DNA of 12,077 nucleotides, from positions 1-12,077 of the forward strand of contig JAEZAS010000419.1 of the NCBI GenBank assembly GCA_023430365.1. The letters run 5' to 3'. Under the pieces are notes generated by a model that was not told where the DNA came from, searched no databases, and worked only from the letters and a program-made list of their open reading frames with translations. Position 1 is the stretch's first letter. Each line of letters starts with the position of its first letter. The stretch is from Planctomycetota bacterium. GTDB lineage: Bacteria > Planctomycetota > Planctomycetia > Pirellulales > Pirellulaceae. Positions 1 to 6,341 of this stretch are shown here, one piece after another. The position numbers and the translations under genes were made by a program.

Positions 1-555
1 CCGCTCGGACCGATCGCGCTTTACGATATGGTGGGACTCGACACGGCCATGTACGCCGGCCGGACGATGTACAACGCCTTTCCCGCTCGCGTGGCCGCGT
101 CGCCGCTGGTTCCCGCGATGGTCAAGCGAGGCCGCCTCGGCATGAAGGCCGGCAAAGGCTTCTTCAGCTACGAAAACAAGACCAAGACTCCGCAGCCCGA
201 CCCCGCCGTGGCCAAGCTGCTGGACGACTACACGCGCCGACGACTCGAGCTTAGCGACGAGCAGGTCCAGCACCGCTTGTTCCTGCCGATGCTGCTCGAA
301 GCCACGCGGCTGCTCGAGGAACACGTGGCCCGCGATGTGCGCGACATCGATCTGGGGCTTATTTATGGATTGGGCTTTCCGGCCGCAAAGGGTGGGCTCC
401 TCTACTGGGCAGACACCGTTGGCGCAAAGCAATTGCTGAAGATGCTCGCCCCGCTGGAAGAGATCGGCATCCGGATGCAGCCGACGCCGATGCTGCTCAA
501 GATGGCCGAGACCGGCGGCACGTTCTACCATGGCGGAGCCGCACCCCGAGGCTGA
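1..555 (+). CDS. 3-hydroxyacyl-CoA dehydrogenase / enoyl-CoA hydratase (FadB/FadJ-type), C-terminal part only
   Basis: This is the 3' end of a gene that starts before the window; 184 residues and the TGA stop are visible. In fatty-acid beta-oxidation the full protein hydrates enoyl-CoA and oxidises 3-hydroxyacyl-CoA with NAD+, acting as alpha subunit with a thiolase in the cytoplasm. The visible part matches the tandem 3-hydroxyacyl-CoA dehydrogenase C-terminal domains. The first has the PLGPIALYDMVGLDTA helix and an RGRLGMKAGKGFFSY segment, the usual end of the first repeat. The second has DVRDIDLGLIYGLGFPAAKGG followed by a D-x-x-G turn. The catalytic NAD-binding and hydratase domains lie outside the window, so FadB and FadJ cannot be told apart. 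The fadA-like gene follows after 9 nt, the usual alpha-beta operon order. The internal ATG at 28 is not the true start, because the frame is open and conserved from base 1. Confidence 0.9.
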   Translation, partial: PLGPIALYDMVGLDTAMYAGRTMYNAFPARVAASPLVPAMVKRGRLGMKAGKGFFSYENKTKTPQPDPAVAKLLDDYTRRRLELSDEQVQHRLFLPMLLEATRLLEEHVARDVRDIDLGLIYGLGFPAAKGGLLYWADTVGAKQLLKMLAPLEEIGIRMQPTPMLLKMAETGGTFYHGGAAPRG

Positions 556-564
556 CGAAAACCC

Positions 565-1716
565 ATGAACGCCGTGATCGTCGACGCAGTACGCACTCCC
601 ATCGGCCGGTCGCATCCGGAGCGAGGGTACTTCCGAAATGTTCGGGGGGACGATCTGGCGGCGGCCTGCATTCGGGCGCTCGTCCAGCGCACGGGGATCG
701 ATCCAGGCGTGATCGAGGACGTCGTTCTGGGCAATACGCAGCAGACCGGCGAGCAAGGGCTGAACGTGGCCCGCATCGTGGGACTGCTCGCCGGATTGCC
801 GGTCAGCGTCGGTGGCGCGACGGTCAATCGTCTCTGCGGCAGCAGCCTGCAGGCGATCAACCAGGCCGCTCACGCGATTGTGGCTGGGGCGGAAGATGTG
901 CAGATCGTCGGCGGCTTCGAGCACATGCATCATCTGCCGATGAATCATGGGCACAACGTCAATCCCAAGCTATTCCAGCGGACGTCGCCTGCGGCGCTCA
1001 AGATGGGGCTCACCGCGGAGCATCTCGCCCGCAAGTACGACATCACGCGAGAGCAACAAGACGCGTTTGCCCTGCAAAGTCACCAGCGGGCGGCTGCGGC
1101 TCGCAATGCGAAGGATTTCGAGCGCGAGATCGTGCCGGTGTATGGTCACAACGAAGCGGGTGAGCGAGTTCTGCTTGGCTACGACCAGTGCATCCGCGAT
1201 GACACCAGCCTCGCCGCTCTCGCAGCCCTCAAGCCGGCGTTTCAGGCCGGTGGAACCGTTACGGCGGGCAATAGCTCTCCCACCAACGATGGCGCCGCGG
1301 CGCTGCTGATGATGTCCGACCACCGGGCGAGTGAACTCGGCCTCAAACCTCTGGTGCGCGTGCGAGCGACGGCCGTCGTAGGCGTTCAGCCGGCCGAAAT
1401 GGGGCTCGGCCCAGTCGCCGCCACACAGAAGGTGCTACAGCGAGCCAGCCTGACTCTAGCGGACATTGACCGGATCGAAATCAACGAAGCTTTTGCAGCG
1501 CAAACGATCGCCTGCGCCCGTTTGTTGGCAATCGACGAGTCGAAATTGAACGTTCGCGGCGGAGCGATCGCGCTGGGGCATCCGCTGGGGGCCAGTGGAG
1601 CCCGCATTGCGACGACGCTCATTTATGCCATGCTGGCGGGCAATGCGAGACTGGGGCTGGCGACGATGTGCATTGGCCTGGGTCAGGGAATTGCCGCTAT
1701 CTTCGAGCGAGTCTGA
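565..1716 (+). CDS. fadA: Acetyl-CoA C-acyltransferase (3-ketoacyl-CoA thiolase)
   Basis: Cytoplasmic thiolase that cleaves 3-ketoacyl-CoA with CoA to give acetyl-CoA and a shortened acyl-CoA, the last step of beta-oxidation. The protein has 383 residues, close to E. coli FadA (387). All thiolase signatures are present: nucleophile Cys91 in NRLCGSS, the NEAF motif at 307-310, catalytic His339 in GGAIALGHPLGASGAR, and the second catalytic Cys369 in MCIGLGQG. The start MNAVIVDAVRTPIGR aligns with the N-terminus of known FadA proteins, so ATG 565 is firm, although no clear Shine-Dalgarno sequence precedes it. It lies 9 nt after the alpha-subunit stop, so the two are surely co-transcribed and probably form the hetero-oligomeric trifunctional complex. 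The GHDADG-type loop and the MxHLPMNHG segment are closer to FadA than to biosynthetic PhaA/AtoB thiolases. Nothing looks damaged. Confidence 0.96.
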   Translation: MNAVIVDAVRTPIGRSHPERGYFRNVRGDDLAAACIRALVQRTGIDPGVIEDVVLGNTQQTGEQGLNVARIVGLLAGLPVSVGGATVNRLCGSSLQAINQAAHAIVAGAEDVQIVGGFEHMHHLPMNHGHNVNPKLFQRTSPAALKMGLTAEHLARKYDITREQQDAFALQSHQRAAAARNAKDFEREIVPVYGHNEAGERVLLGYDQCIRDDTSLAALAALKPAFQAGGTVTAGNSSPTNDGAAALLMMSDHRASELGLKPLVRVRATAVVGVQPAEMGLGPVAATQKVLQRASLTLADIDRIEINEAFAAQTIACARLLAIDESKLNVRGGAIALGHPLGASGARIATTLIYAMLAGNARLGLATMCIGLGQGIAAIFERV

Positions 1717-1760
1717 GCGGCAATTCGGCAGAGACTTTCGTGACAAGGAAACAACACCGC

Positions 1761-2876
1761 ATGGATCCACGCTACGCCATTGCCGACACGAGCCAAATGC
1801 TTTCCCCCTCGCTGGTGATCTTTCGCGAGATCGTCGAGCAGAATCTCGCCGAAACGATCCGCGTTGCCGGCGGAGTCGAGCGTCTGCGGCCCCACTGCAA
1901 GACGCACAAGATGCGCGAGGTCGTCCAGATGCAATTGGCGGCTGGCATCACGCGGCACAAGTGCGCGACGATCGCCGAAGCGGAAATGCTGGCGACGGCC
2001 GGTGTGAAAGATATCCTCCTGGCCTACAACCCAGTCGGCCCGAATATCGGCCGGGTCGTCCGCTTTCGGAAGCAGTTTCCCGATACCCGGCTGATCGTCA
2101 CTGCCGACCATCCGGAGGCGATTGCCGAACTGGGGCGGCAATTGGTCGCCGCCGGGACCGATATCGAGGTGCTGCTCGACCTCAACTCCGGCCAGAACCG
2201 CACCGGCGTGGAGCCCGGCCCTCAGGCGGCCGAACTCTATCAGCAGCTCTCGTCGACGGCTGGGATCATCCCCGCCGGATTGCACCTGTACGACGGCCAG
2301 AACCACCAGCGCGAGCCAGAGGTTCGCCGCGCGGCGGTCCGCCAGTGCTGGGAATCGGCCGCCCGCCTGCGCGACGCGCTCGTCGAGCGTGGTTTCTCGG
2401 TGCCGAAGATCGTGGCGGGGGGCACTGGGTCGTTTCCGATGTACGCCGAGATCGACGATCCGGCCATCGAACTCAGCCCGGGCACGTTGATCTTTCACGA
2501 CGCCAACTACGGCGCCACGTTCGCCGACATGAATTTCACTCCGGCCGCCCTGCTTTTGACCCGCGTCGTCAGCCGACCGACCGCCGACCGAGTCACGTTC
2601 GATCTGGGCTACAAGGCGGTCGCGTCAGATCCTCCGGCGGGGAGGCGACTGGTGTTGCCGGACCTGCCGGACGCCGAAATGGTGCTGCAAAATGAAGAGC
2701 ATCTGGTCGTCCAAACCAGCCGCGCCGCCGAATTTCGGCCGGGTGATTGGACGCTGGCGATTCCGAGCCACGTTTGCCCGACCTCGGCCCTGCACCGCTC
2801 CGCCTATTTGGTTTGGGATGGCAAAGTTCAGGCCGAGTGGGAGGTCGTCGCCCGCGATCGAATGCTTACAATCTAG
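1761..2876 (+). CDS. D-threonine aldolase / D-serine dehydratase family PLP enzyme
   Basis: A 371-residue fold-type III PLP enzyme: an alanine-racemase-like N-terminal barrel followed by the D-serine dehydratase-like C-terminal domain. The cofactor lysine is expected at Lys47 in RPHCKTHK (residues 43-50), the family hallmark. Further barrel motifs are LLDLNSGQNRTGV (138-150) and VAGGTGSFP (218-226). The C-terminal metal site reads SHVC, with His337 and Cys339. In this family H-x-D is known from D-threonine aldolase and H-x-C from zinc-dependent D-serine dehydratase, so D-serine deamination to pyruvate and ammonia is at least as likely as retro-aldol cleavage of D-threonine to glycine and acetaldehyde. 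The frame is open upstream to 1668 inside fadA, but ATG 1761 is preferred: it lies beyond the fadA stop, has AAGGA at 1744-1748, and begins just before the conserved region. The gene follows fadA by 44 nt on the same strand, suggesting one transcript. Substrate is unproven. Confidence 0.85.
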   Translation: MDPRYAIADTSQMLSPSLVIFREIVEQNLAETIRVAGGVERLRPHCKTHKMREVVQMQLAAGITRHKCATIAEAEMLATAGVKDILLAYNPVGPNIGRVVRFRKQFPDTRLIVTADHPEAIAELGRQLVAAGTDIEVLLDLNSGQNRTGVEPGPQAAELYQQLSSTAGIIPAGLHLYDGQNHQREPEVRRAAVRQCWESAARLRDALVERGFSVPKIVAGGTGSFPMYAEIDDPAIELSPGTLIFHDANYGATFADMNFTPAALLLTRVVSRPTADRVTFDLGYKAVASDPPAGRRLVLPDLPDAEMVLQNEEHLVVQTSRAAEFRPGDWTLAIPSHVCPTSALHRSAYLVWDGKVQAEWEVVARDRMLTI

Positions 2877-2968
2877 GAGGTGGTGGCGCGAACAAACGCC
2901 ACCTGGCGCCGCTTCACACCAGTGGTTGCCACCGGAACCTGCCTACTCGCAAGGAAGGGTACGTAGAC
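2877..2968 (+). other. Gap between the D-TA-like gene and pckA, with two small hairpins
   Basis: These 92 nt contain no gene. Two inverted repeats are visible. The first is GGTGGCG (2882-2888) pairing with CGCCACC (2897-2903) around an 8-nt loop. The second is GTGG (2922-2925) with CCAC (2929-2932), extended by CC/GG across one mismatch. Neither is followed by a run of T, so they do not look like intrinsic terminators; they may be RNA-stabilising or processing structures within a shared transcript. A Shine-Dalgarno-like AAGGAAGGG lies at 2951-2959, about 9 nt before the GTG that starts pckA. No convincing promoter was seen. Confidence 0.5.
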
Positions 2969-4561
2969 GTGGCGTCGCATCGCATCGATCTGCTCGAGTA
3001 TGGACTGTTCGCCCGCGGAGTGCTCCGCAATCCGGCCCCCTCGCTCCTCTATGAAGAGGCGGTCCGCTTCGATGACGGGGTGATCGCGTCGTCGGGAGCC
3101 ATGGTCGCCTACTCCCACGGCAAGACCGGCCGATGCCCGAAGGACAAACGCATCGTCGACCATCCGGACAGCCGGGACGATGTGTGGTGGGGCTCTGTGA
3201 ATCGCCCCTTGTCGCCGCAATCGTTCCGGATGAATCGCAATCGGGCGGTCGACTATCTCAATCGCTGCCCGCGGATCTATGTGATCGATGGCTACGCCGG
3301 CTGGGACCCGCGTTATCAGATCAAGGTGCGGGTCGTCTGCTCGCGGCCGTATCACGCCTTGTTCATGCAGAACATGCTGATCCGTCCCACCGAAGAGCAA
3401 CTCAGCACGTTCGGCAAACCGGATTGCGTGATCTTTAACGCCGGGGCTTTCCCCGCCGATCCGGAAGTGCCCGGCGTCACGTCGGAGACGTCCGTCGCAC
3501 TCAGCTTCGAGACGGAGGAGTTCGTCATCCTCGGCACCGAGTACGCCGGCGAGATGAAGAAGGGCATTTTCACGCTGATGCATTATCTGATGCCCAAGCG
3601 CGGCATCTTCTCGATGCATTGCTCCGCCAACGAAGGCCCCGAAGGGGACGTCTCCCTGTTCTTCGGGTTGTCGGGAACCGGCAAGACGACGCTGTCCGCC
3701 GATCCCCGGCGGCGGCTGATCGGCGACGACGAGCATTGCTGGAGCGACAACGGCGTCTTCAACATCGAAGGGGGCTGCTACGCGAAGTGCATCAACCTTT
3801 CCGCCGAGCGCGAGCCGGAAATTTTTGCCGCGGTCCGGTTCGGGACGGTGCTGGAAAACGTGATCGTGTCGCAGGAGACGCGCACCGTGGACTATTCCGA
3901 CAGCCGACTGACCGAAAACACCCGCGCGAGCTACCCGATCGAATTCATCCCCAACGCCAAGATTCCGTGCATCGGCGGCCAACCCAAGAACATCCTGCTG
4001 CTGGCGTGCGACGCCTTTGGGGTATTGCCGCCGGTCAGCAAGCTGACGTCGGCGCAGGCGATGTACCACTTCCTGAGTGGCTACACGGCGAAAGTCGCCG
4101 GCACCGAGATCGGCGTGGTCGAGCCGGAGGCGACTTTTTCGGCCTGCTACGGCGCCGCCTTCCTGGTCTGGCATCCCACCAAGTACGCCGAGATGCTCGC
4201 GGCCCAGATGAGTAAGCACGCCTCCCAGGCCTGGTTGATCAACACGGGTTGGACGGGAGGCGGATATGGCGTCGGGGAGCGTATCAAGTTGCGATATACC
4301 CGCGCGATCATCGACGCGATCCACTCGGGCGAGCTCGAACGGATTCCCACTGTCACGGAGCCCGTTTTTGGCCTGCAAGTGCCCACGCAGTGCCCGGGCT
4401 GCCCGCCAGAGCTTCTCCAACCGCGGTCGACCTGGGAAAGCAGCTCCGCCTACGACGGCGCCGCGACGGGGCTGGCCGAGTTGTTCCAGCAGCATTTTGC
4501 CGAGTATTCCAGTTTTGCCTCCGAAGAGGTCCGCCAGGCGGGACCGCGACTGGGTCGCTGA
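2969..4561 (+). CDS. pckA: Phosphoenolpyruvate carboxykinase (ATP)
   Basis: Converts oxaloacetate and ATP to phosphoenolpyruvate, CO2 and ADP, the committing step of gluconeogenesis from TCA intermediates, in the cytoplasm. With the GTG start it is 530 residues, within the usual 520-540 range. Diagnostic motifs: the oxaloacetate-binding TGR(C)PKDK region at 53-60, GEMKKGIFTLMHYLMPK (194-210) with the active-site lysines, P-loop GLSGTGKT at 233-240, metal-binding IGDDEH at 251-256, FNIEGGCYAK at 264-273, and the late TGWTGGGYGVGERI segment at 427-439. These identify the ATP-type enzyme, not the GTP-type. The frame is open from 2747 inside the previous gene, but homology begins only at RIDLLEYGL, and GTG 2969 has a good AAGGAAGGG at 2951-2959, so that start is chosen. 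The TGRCPKDK motif has Cys where Ser is usual, probably neutral. Its position after beta-oxidation genes fits growth on fatty or amino acids. Confidence 0.96.
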   Translation: MASHRIDLLEYGLFARGVLRNPAPSLLYEEAVRFDDGVIASSGAMVAYSHGKTGRCPKDKRIVDHPDSRDDVWWGSVNRPLSPQSFRMNRNRAVDYLNRCPRIYVIDGYAGWDPRYQIKVRVVCSRPYHALFMQNMLIRPTEEQLSTFGKPDCVIFNAGAFPADPEVPGVTSETSVALSFETEEFVILGTEYAGEMKKGIFTLMHYLMPKRGIFSMHCSANEGPEGDVSLFFGLSGTGKTTLSADPRRRLIGDDEHCWSDNGVFNIEGGCYAKCINLSAEREPEIFAAVRFGTVLENVIVSQETRTVDYSDSRLTENTRASYPIEFIPNAKIPCIGGQPKNILLLACDAFGVLPPVSKLTSAQAMYHFLSGYTAKVAGTEIGVVEPEATFSACYGAAFLVWHPTKYAEMLAAQMSKHASQAWLINTGWTGGGYGVGERIKLRYTRAIIDAIHSGELERIPTVTEPVFGLQVPTQCPGCPPELLQPRSTWESSSAYDGAATGLAELFQQHFAEYSSFASEEVRQAGPRLGR

Positions 4562-4640
4562 GAGCACGGCCCCAAACGGGTCGGCCAGAACGCGAAACGA
4601 GGGTGGTTCACGATTCTCCGGTCGTACATGCAGCGCCGGC

Positions 4641-4761
4641 TGAAACGCCTGTGCGCAGGCTGCCCGATTCGCGGGCGGAACAACCGGCGTGTGCGGCGCG
4701 TTAGTCAGGACCGGCGGCCACTTTGTAACGGGCGTGTGGCTCGGCTCGCTTGAAACGCCTG
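4641..4761 (+). repeat. 11-bp direct repeat TGAAACGCCTG, two copies 110 bp apart
   Basis: The identical sequence TGAAACGCCTG occurs at 4641-4651 and 4751-4761, 110 bp start to start. After each copy there is a further short match ending in TGCCCG, so the copies may be remnants of a longer diverged duplication. In the first copy the last bases form one arm of the 4647-4660 hairpin; the second copy lacks that hairpin. Function unknown; could be a regulator site or chance. Confidence 0.4.
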
Positions 4762-4972
4762 ATCGGCGTATGCCCGGTGGTCGCAGCAAGACGGTTCTGC
4801 GCGAAACACCGCGGCAGGCGCTTATGAGCGTCGGGGCGCGCGGGCGAGAAATCGGCGACTCATCGTCGCCGCGCCGACGATGGTCTCTTTGCCACGGATT
4901 GGGCTGGCGCCGCGCTCGGAATGCGGCCCGCGCCTGGGCGGCCCGCTGCCGCTCTTCATCTCGCTAACCTTC

Positions 4973-4982
4973 AAGGAGGAGG
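4973..4982 (+). promoter_or_regulatory. Strong Shine-Dalgarno site for the barrel protein
   Basis: AAGGAGGAGG ends 5 nt before ATG 4988. It is the strongest ribosome binding site in the window, where most genes have weak or no such site, and it fixes the start at 4988 although the frame is open back to 4880. It suggests high translation of the outer-membrane protein. Confidence 0.85.
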
Positions 4983-4987
4983 ACGCC

Positions 4988-6121
4988 ATGGGCATACGCG
5001 CCTGGCATAAGGTTCTGTTCGCGCTCGTTCCTGGGCTCGTGCTCGCCACCACGACGATGGCCGCCGAGTACGGCTCAGCCCGCAGCATGACGCTCGGGCC
5101 CCCGCTGCCGCCCCCCGATATTGAACTGGCGGAACCGGAAGAGATTGTCATCAACCCAGGCTACACGTCCCCCACGCCCGGCTACTACGCCGGCGTGCCC
5201 TCGTGTGAAGTGCCTTCTTACGGCGCCTACCCGGGCTGCGCGACCGCCTGCGGCAGCGGCTGCGACATCGTGATGAACTGCTGCGAGTGCTGCGATCGCT
5301 GGACGATCCGCGCCGGCGCCGTGATCATGCGGCGTGAGGGCGGCGCCGACGTGCCGATCGTCACGGGCACGCCTTCCTACAGCACGGCCGATCTCGACTT
5401 CGGCTATTCGGGTGGCCCGGCCATCTCGGTGATCCGCCATGGATTCCTCGGCACCTGCTGGGACCTGGAAGTGAACTACTTCGGCGTGTACAGCCAGGCG
5501 ACGGCCGCCACCGCAGACGCCGACACGGTGAACGCCGTGCCGGTAATCAACGTGCTCGGCGTGACGCCCACTTCGACGCTCTACGACGCCCGGCTGCACA
5601 GCACCGAAATCAACCTCCGCCGCCAATGGAACAACTGGTTGACGGTGCTGGGTGGTTTCCGCTGGATCGAGCTGGGGGATGACCTGAATACCGACATGGG
5701 TCCCGGCATTGCGACGTTTGGCATGGATGTGAACAACCACATCTACGGTGCTCAGATCGGCGTCGACGCTTGCCTGCTCGAGCGGGGCGCGTTCCGCCTG
5801 GAAGGCTTTGCCAAGGCTGGCGTCTACGGCAACAGCGCCGATGTGTCTGCGGCGACCACTGGCATCGGCGGCGCCCTGCCGCTGTCTTCGGTGACTGGCA
5901 ATGACACGGTGTTTGTCGGCGACGTCGCCCTGACCGGCGTCTATCAGCTGAACAACTGCTGGAGTGTCCGCGGCGGCTACCAGCTGCTGTGGATCGATGG
6001 CGTGGCCCTGGCTCCGAACCAGCTCGATGGCATCGATATCTCGACCGGCGCAGGCGCCGTCGATACCGACAGCACGGCGTTTTATCACGGATTCACGATC
6101 GGGGCGGAGTATCGCTTCTAG
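4988..6121 (+). CDS. Secreted outer-membrane beta-barrel protein, BBP7/DUF1551-like
   Basis: A 377-residue exported protein. Residues 1-25 form a signal peptide: a short charged start, a hydrophobic core KVLFALVPGLVLA, and a TMA-A cleavage site. A Pro-rich segment (39-65) and a Cys-rich stretch follow, with eight cysteines between 73 and 102, ending in CCECCDRW. From about 104 to the end the sequence alternates as in beta strands, with aromatic and Gly pairs. EINLRRQWNNWLTVLGGFRWIEL (208-229) and VRGGYQLLWIDGVAL (327-341) resemble the planctomycete DUF1551 / BBP7 porin family. The last residues, FTIGAEYRF, form a typical C-terminal beta-signal with terminal Phe, as recognised by the BAM machinery, so an outer-membrane location is likely. 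The role is unknown: a porin or structural barrel. It is probably monocistronic, with its own leader and a strong terminator after it. Family name is from recall of motifs, not a search. Confidence 0.78.
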   Translation: MGIRAWHKVLFALVPGLVLATTTMAAEYGSARSMTLGPPLPPPDIELAEPEEIVINPGYTSPTPGYYAGVPSCEVPSYGAYPGCATACGSGCDIVMNCCECCDRWTIRAGAVIMRREGGADVPIVTGTPSYSTADLDFGYSGGPAISVIRHGFLGTCWDLEVNYFGVYSQATAATADADTVNAVPVINVLGVTPTSTLYDARLHSTEINLRRQWNNWLTVLGGFRWIELGDDLNTDMGPGIATFGMDVNNHIYGAQIGVDACLLERGAFRLEGFAKAGVYGNSADVSAATTGIGGALPLSSVTGNDTVFVGDVALTGVYQLNNCWSVRGGYQLLWIDGVALAPNQLDGIDISTGAGAVDTDSTAFYHGFTIGAEYRF

Positions 6122-6152
6122 GATCGGTGCGGAACTGTCGTTGAAAGACTCG

Positions 6153-6185
6153 CAGGCCGCGACGCTCTTGTCGCGGCCTGTTTTT
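6153..6185 (+). terminator. Intrinsic terminator of the barrel gene
   Basis: A perfect 11-bp GC-rich stem, CAGGCCGCGAC (6153-6163) and GTCGCGGCCTG (6170-6180), with the 6-nt loop GCTCTT, is followed at once by TTTTT (6181-6185). It starts 32 nt after the stop codon at 6121. This is a textbook Rho-independent terminator reading on the + strand. Confidence 0.93.
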
Positions 6186-6188
6186 GTT

Positions 6189-6214
6189 GGGGCGCAGCCC
6201 GCCCCCTGCTTTTT
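6189..6214 (+). terminator. Second possible terminator, short hairpin
   Basis: GGGGCG (6189-6194) pairs with CGCCCC (6200-6205) around the loop CAGCC. A T5 run follows at 6210-6214, 4 nt after the stem. The gap before the T tract makes it weaker than the first terminator. Its 3' arm is shared with the larger inverted repeat at 6198-6247, so the two folds exclude each other. Confidence 0.45.
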
Positions 6215-6257
6215 GTCGGGCCAATGTTCGCCAGCCGAGGGGGCGGGTATGCTTTTT
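6198..6257 (+). terminator. Alternative long hairpin with its own T tract
   Basis: CCCGCCCCCT (6198-6207) and AGGGGGCGGG (6238-6247) are perfect 10-bp inverted repeats enclosing a 30-nt loop. A T5 run lies at 6253-6257, 5 nt after the stem. The 9-mer TGCTTTTTG occurs twice, at 6207-6215 and 6250-6258. The element stands between the barrel gene and the ABC operon and probably acts as a backup barrier to read-through, or regulates entry into the ABC operon. Confidence 0.4.
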
Positions 6258-6341
6258 GATGTCCTCGCAGCGTAGTACTCCCAGCACGGCAACTCGATTC
6301 TCATCCCTTCCGCGTTCGCGGTGTGCATAGCGGCCAGCGTT

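Larger units (their letters stand above)
4562..4987 (+). other. Long non-coding region upstream of the outer-membrane protein gene
   Basis: No credible gene is seen in these 426 nt. A 92-codon open frame at 4689-4967 is Arg/Ser-rich low-complexity translation with no recognisable motif. After the pckA stop lie two adjacent short hairpins: GCCTG/CAGGC with a TGCG loop (4647-4660) and GCCCG/CGGGC with a 5-nt loop (4662-4676). Neither has a T tract, so no clear terminator for pckA was found. A GGAAC (4677-4681) spaced 17 nt from CGTTAG (4699-4704) resembles an ECF-sigma promoter, but in GC-rich DNA this may be chance. An 11-bp direct repeat occurs at 4641 and 4751. The region probably contains the pckA 3' end and the promoter and leader of the barrel gene. 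Confidence 0.5.

Noticed and set aside
1595..2695. 366-codon + strand frame overlapping fadA and the D-TA-like gene
   Set aside because: Arg/Pro-rich frame-shifted translation of the D-TA-like gene; no motif and no start signal.
4647..4676. Paired hairpins after pckA as a terminator
   Set aside because: Short stems, about 85 nt after the stop, with no T tract following.
2873..4789. Very long open frame (638 codons) antisense to pckA
   Set aside because: Its translation is rich in Arg, Gly, Ala and His with no recognisable motif, while the + strand encodes a complete PEP carboxykinase. Antisense frames of this kind arise from strong G/C preference at third codon positions.
4689..4967. Possible 92-aa small gene in the pckA to barrel-gene gap
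   Set aside because: No ribosome binding site, low-complexity Arg/Ser-rich C-terminus, no recognisable domain.
6321..6341. GTG start for the ABC ATPase giving seven more residues
   Set aside because: It lies in a small hairpin (6310-6321) and adds residues outside the normal family start; ATG 6342 fits better, though no ribosome binding site settles it.
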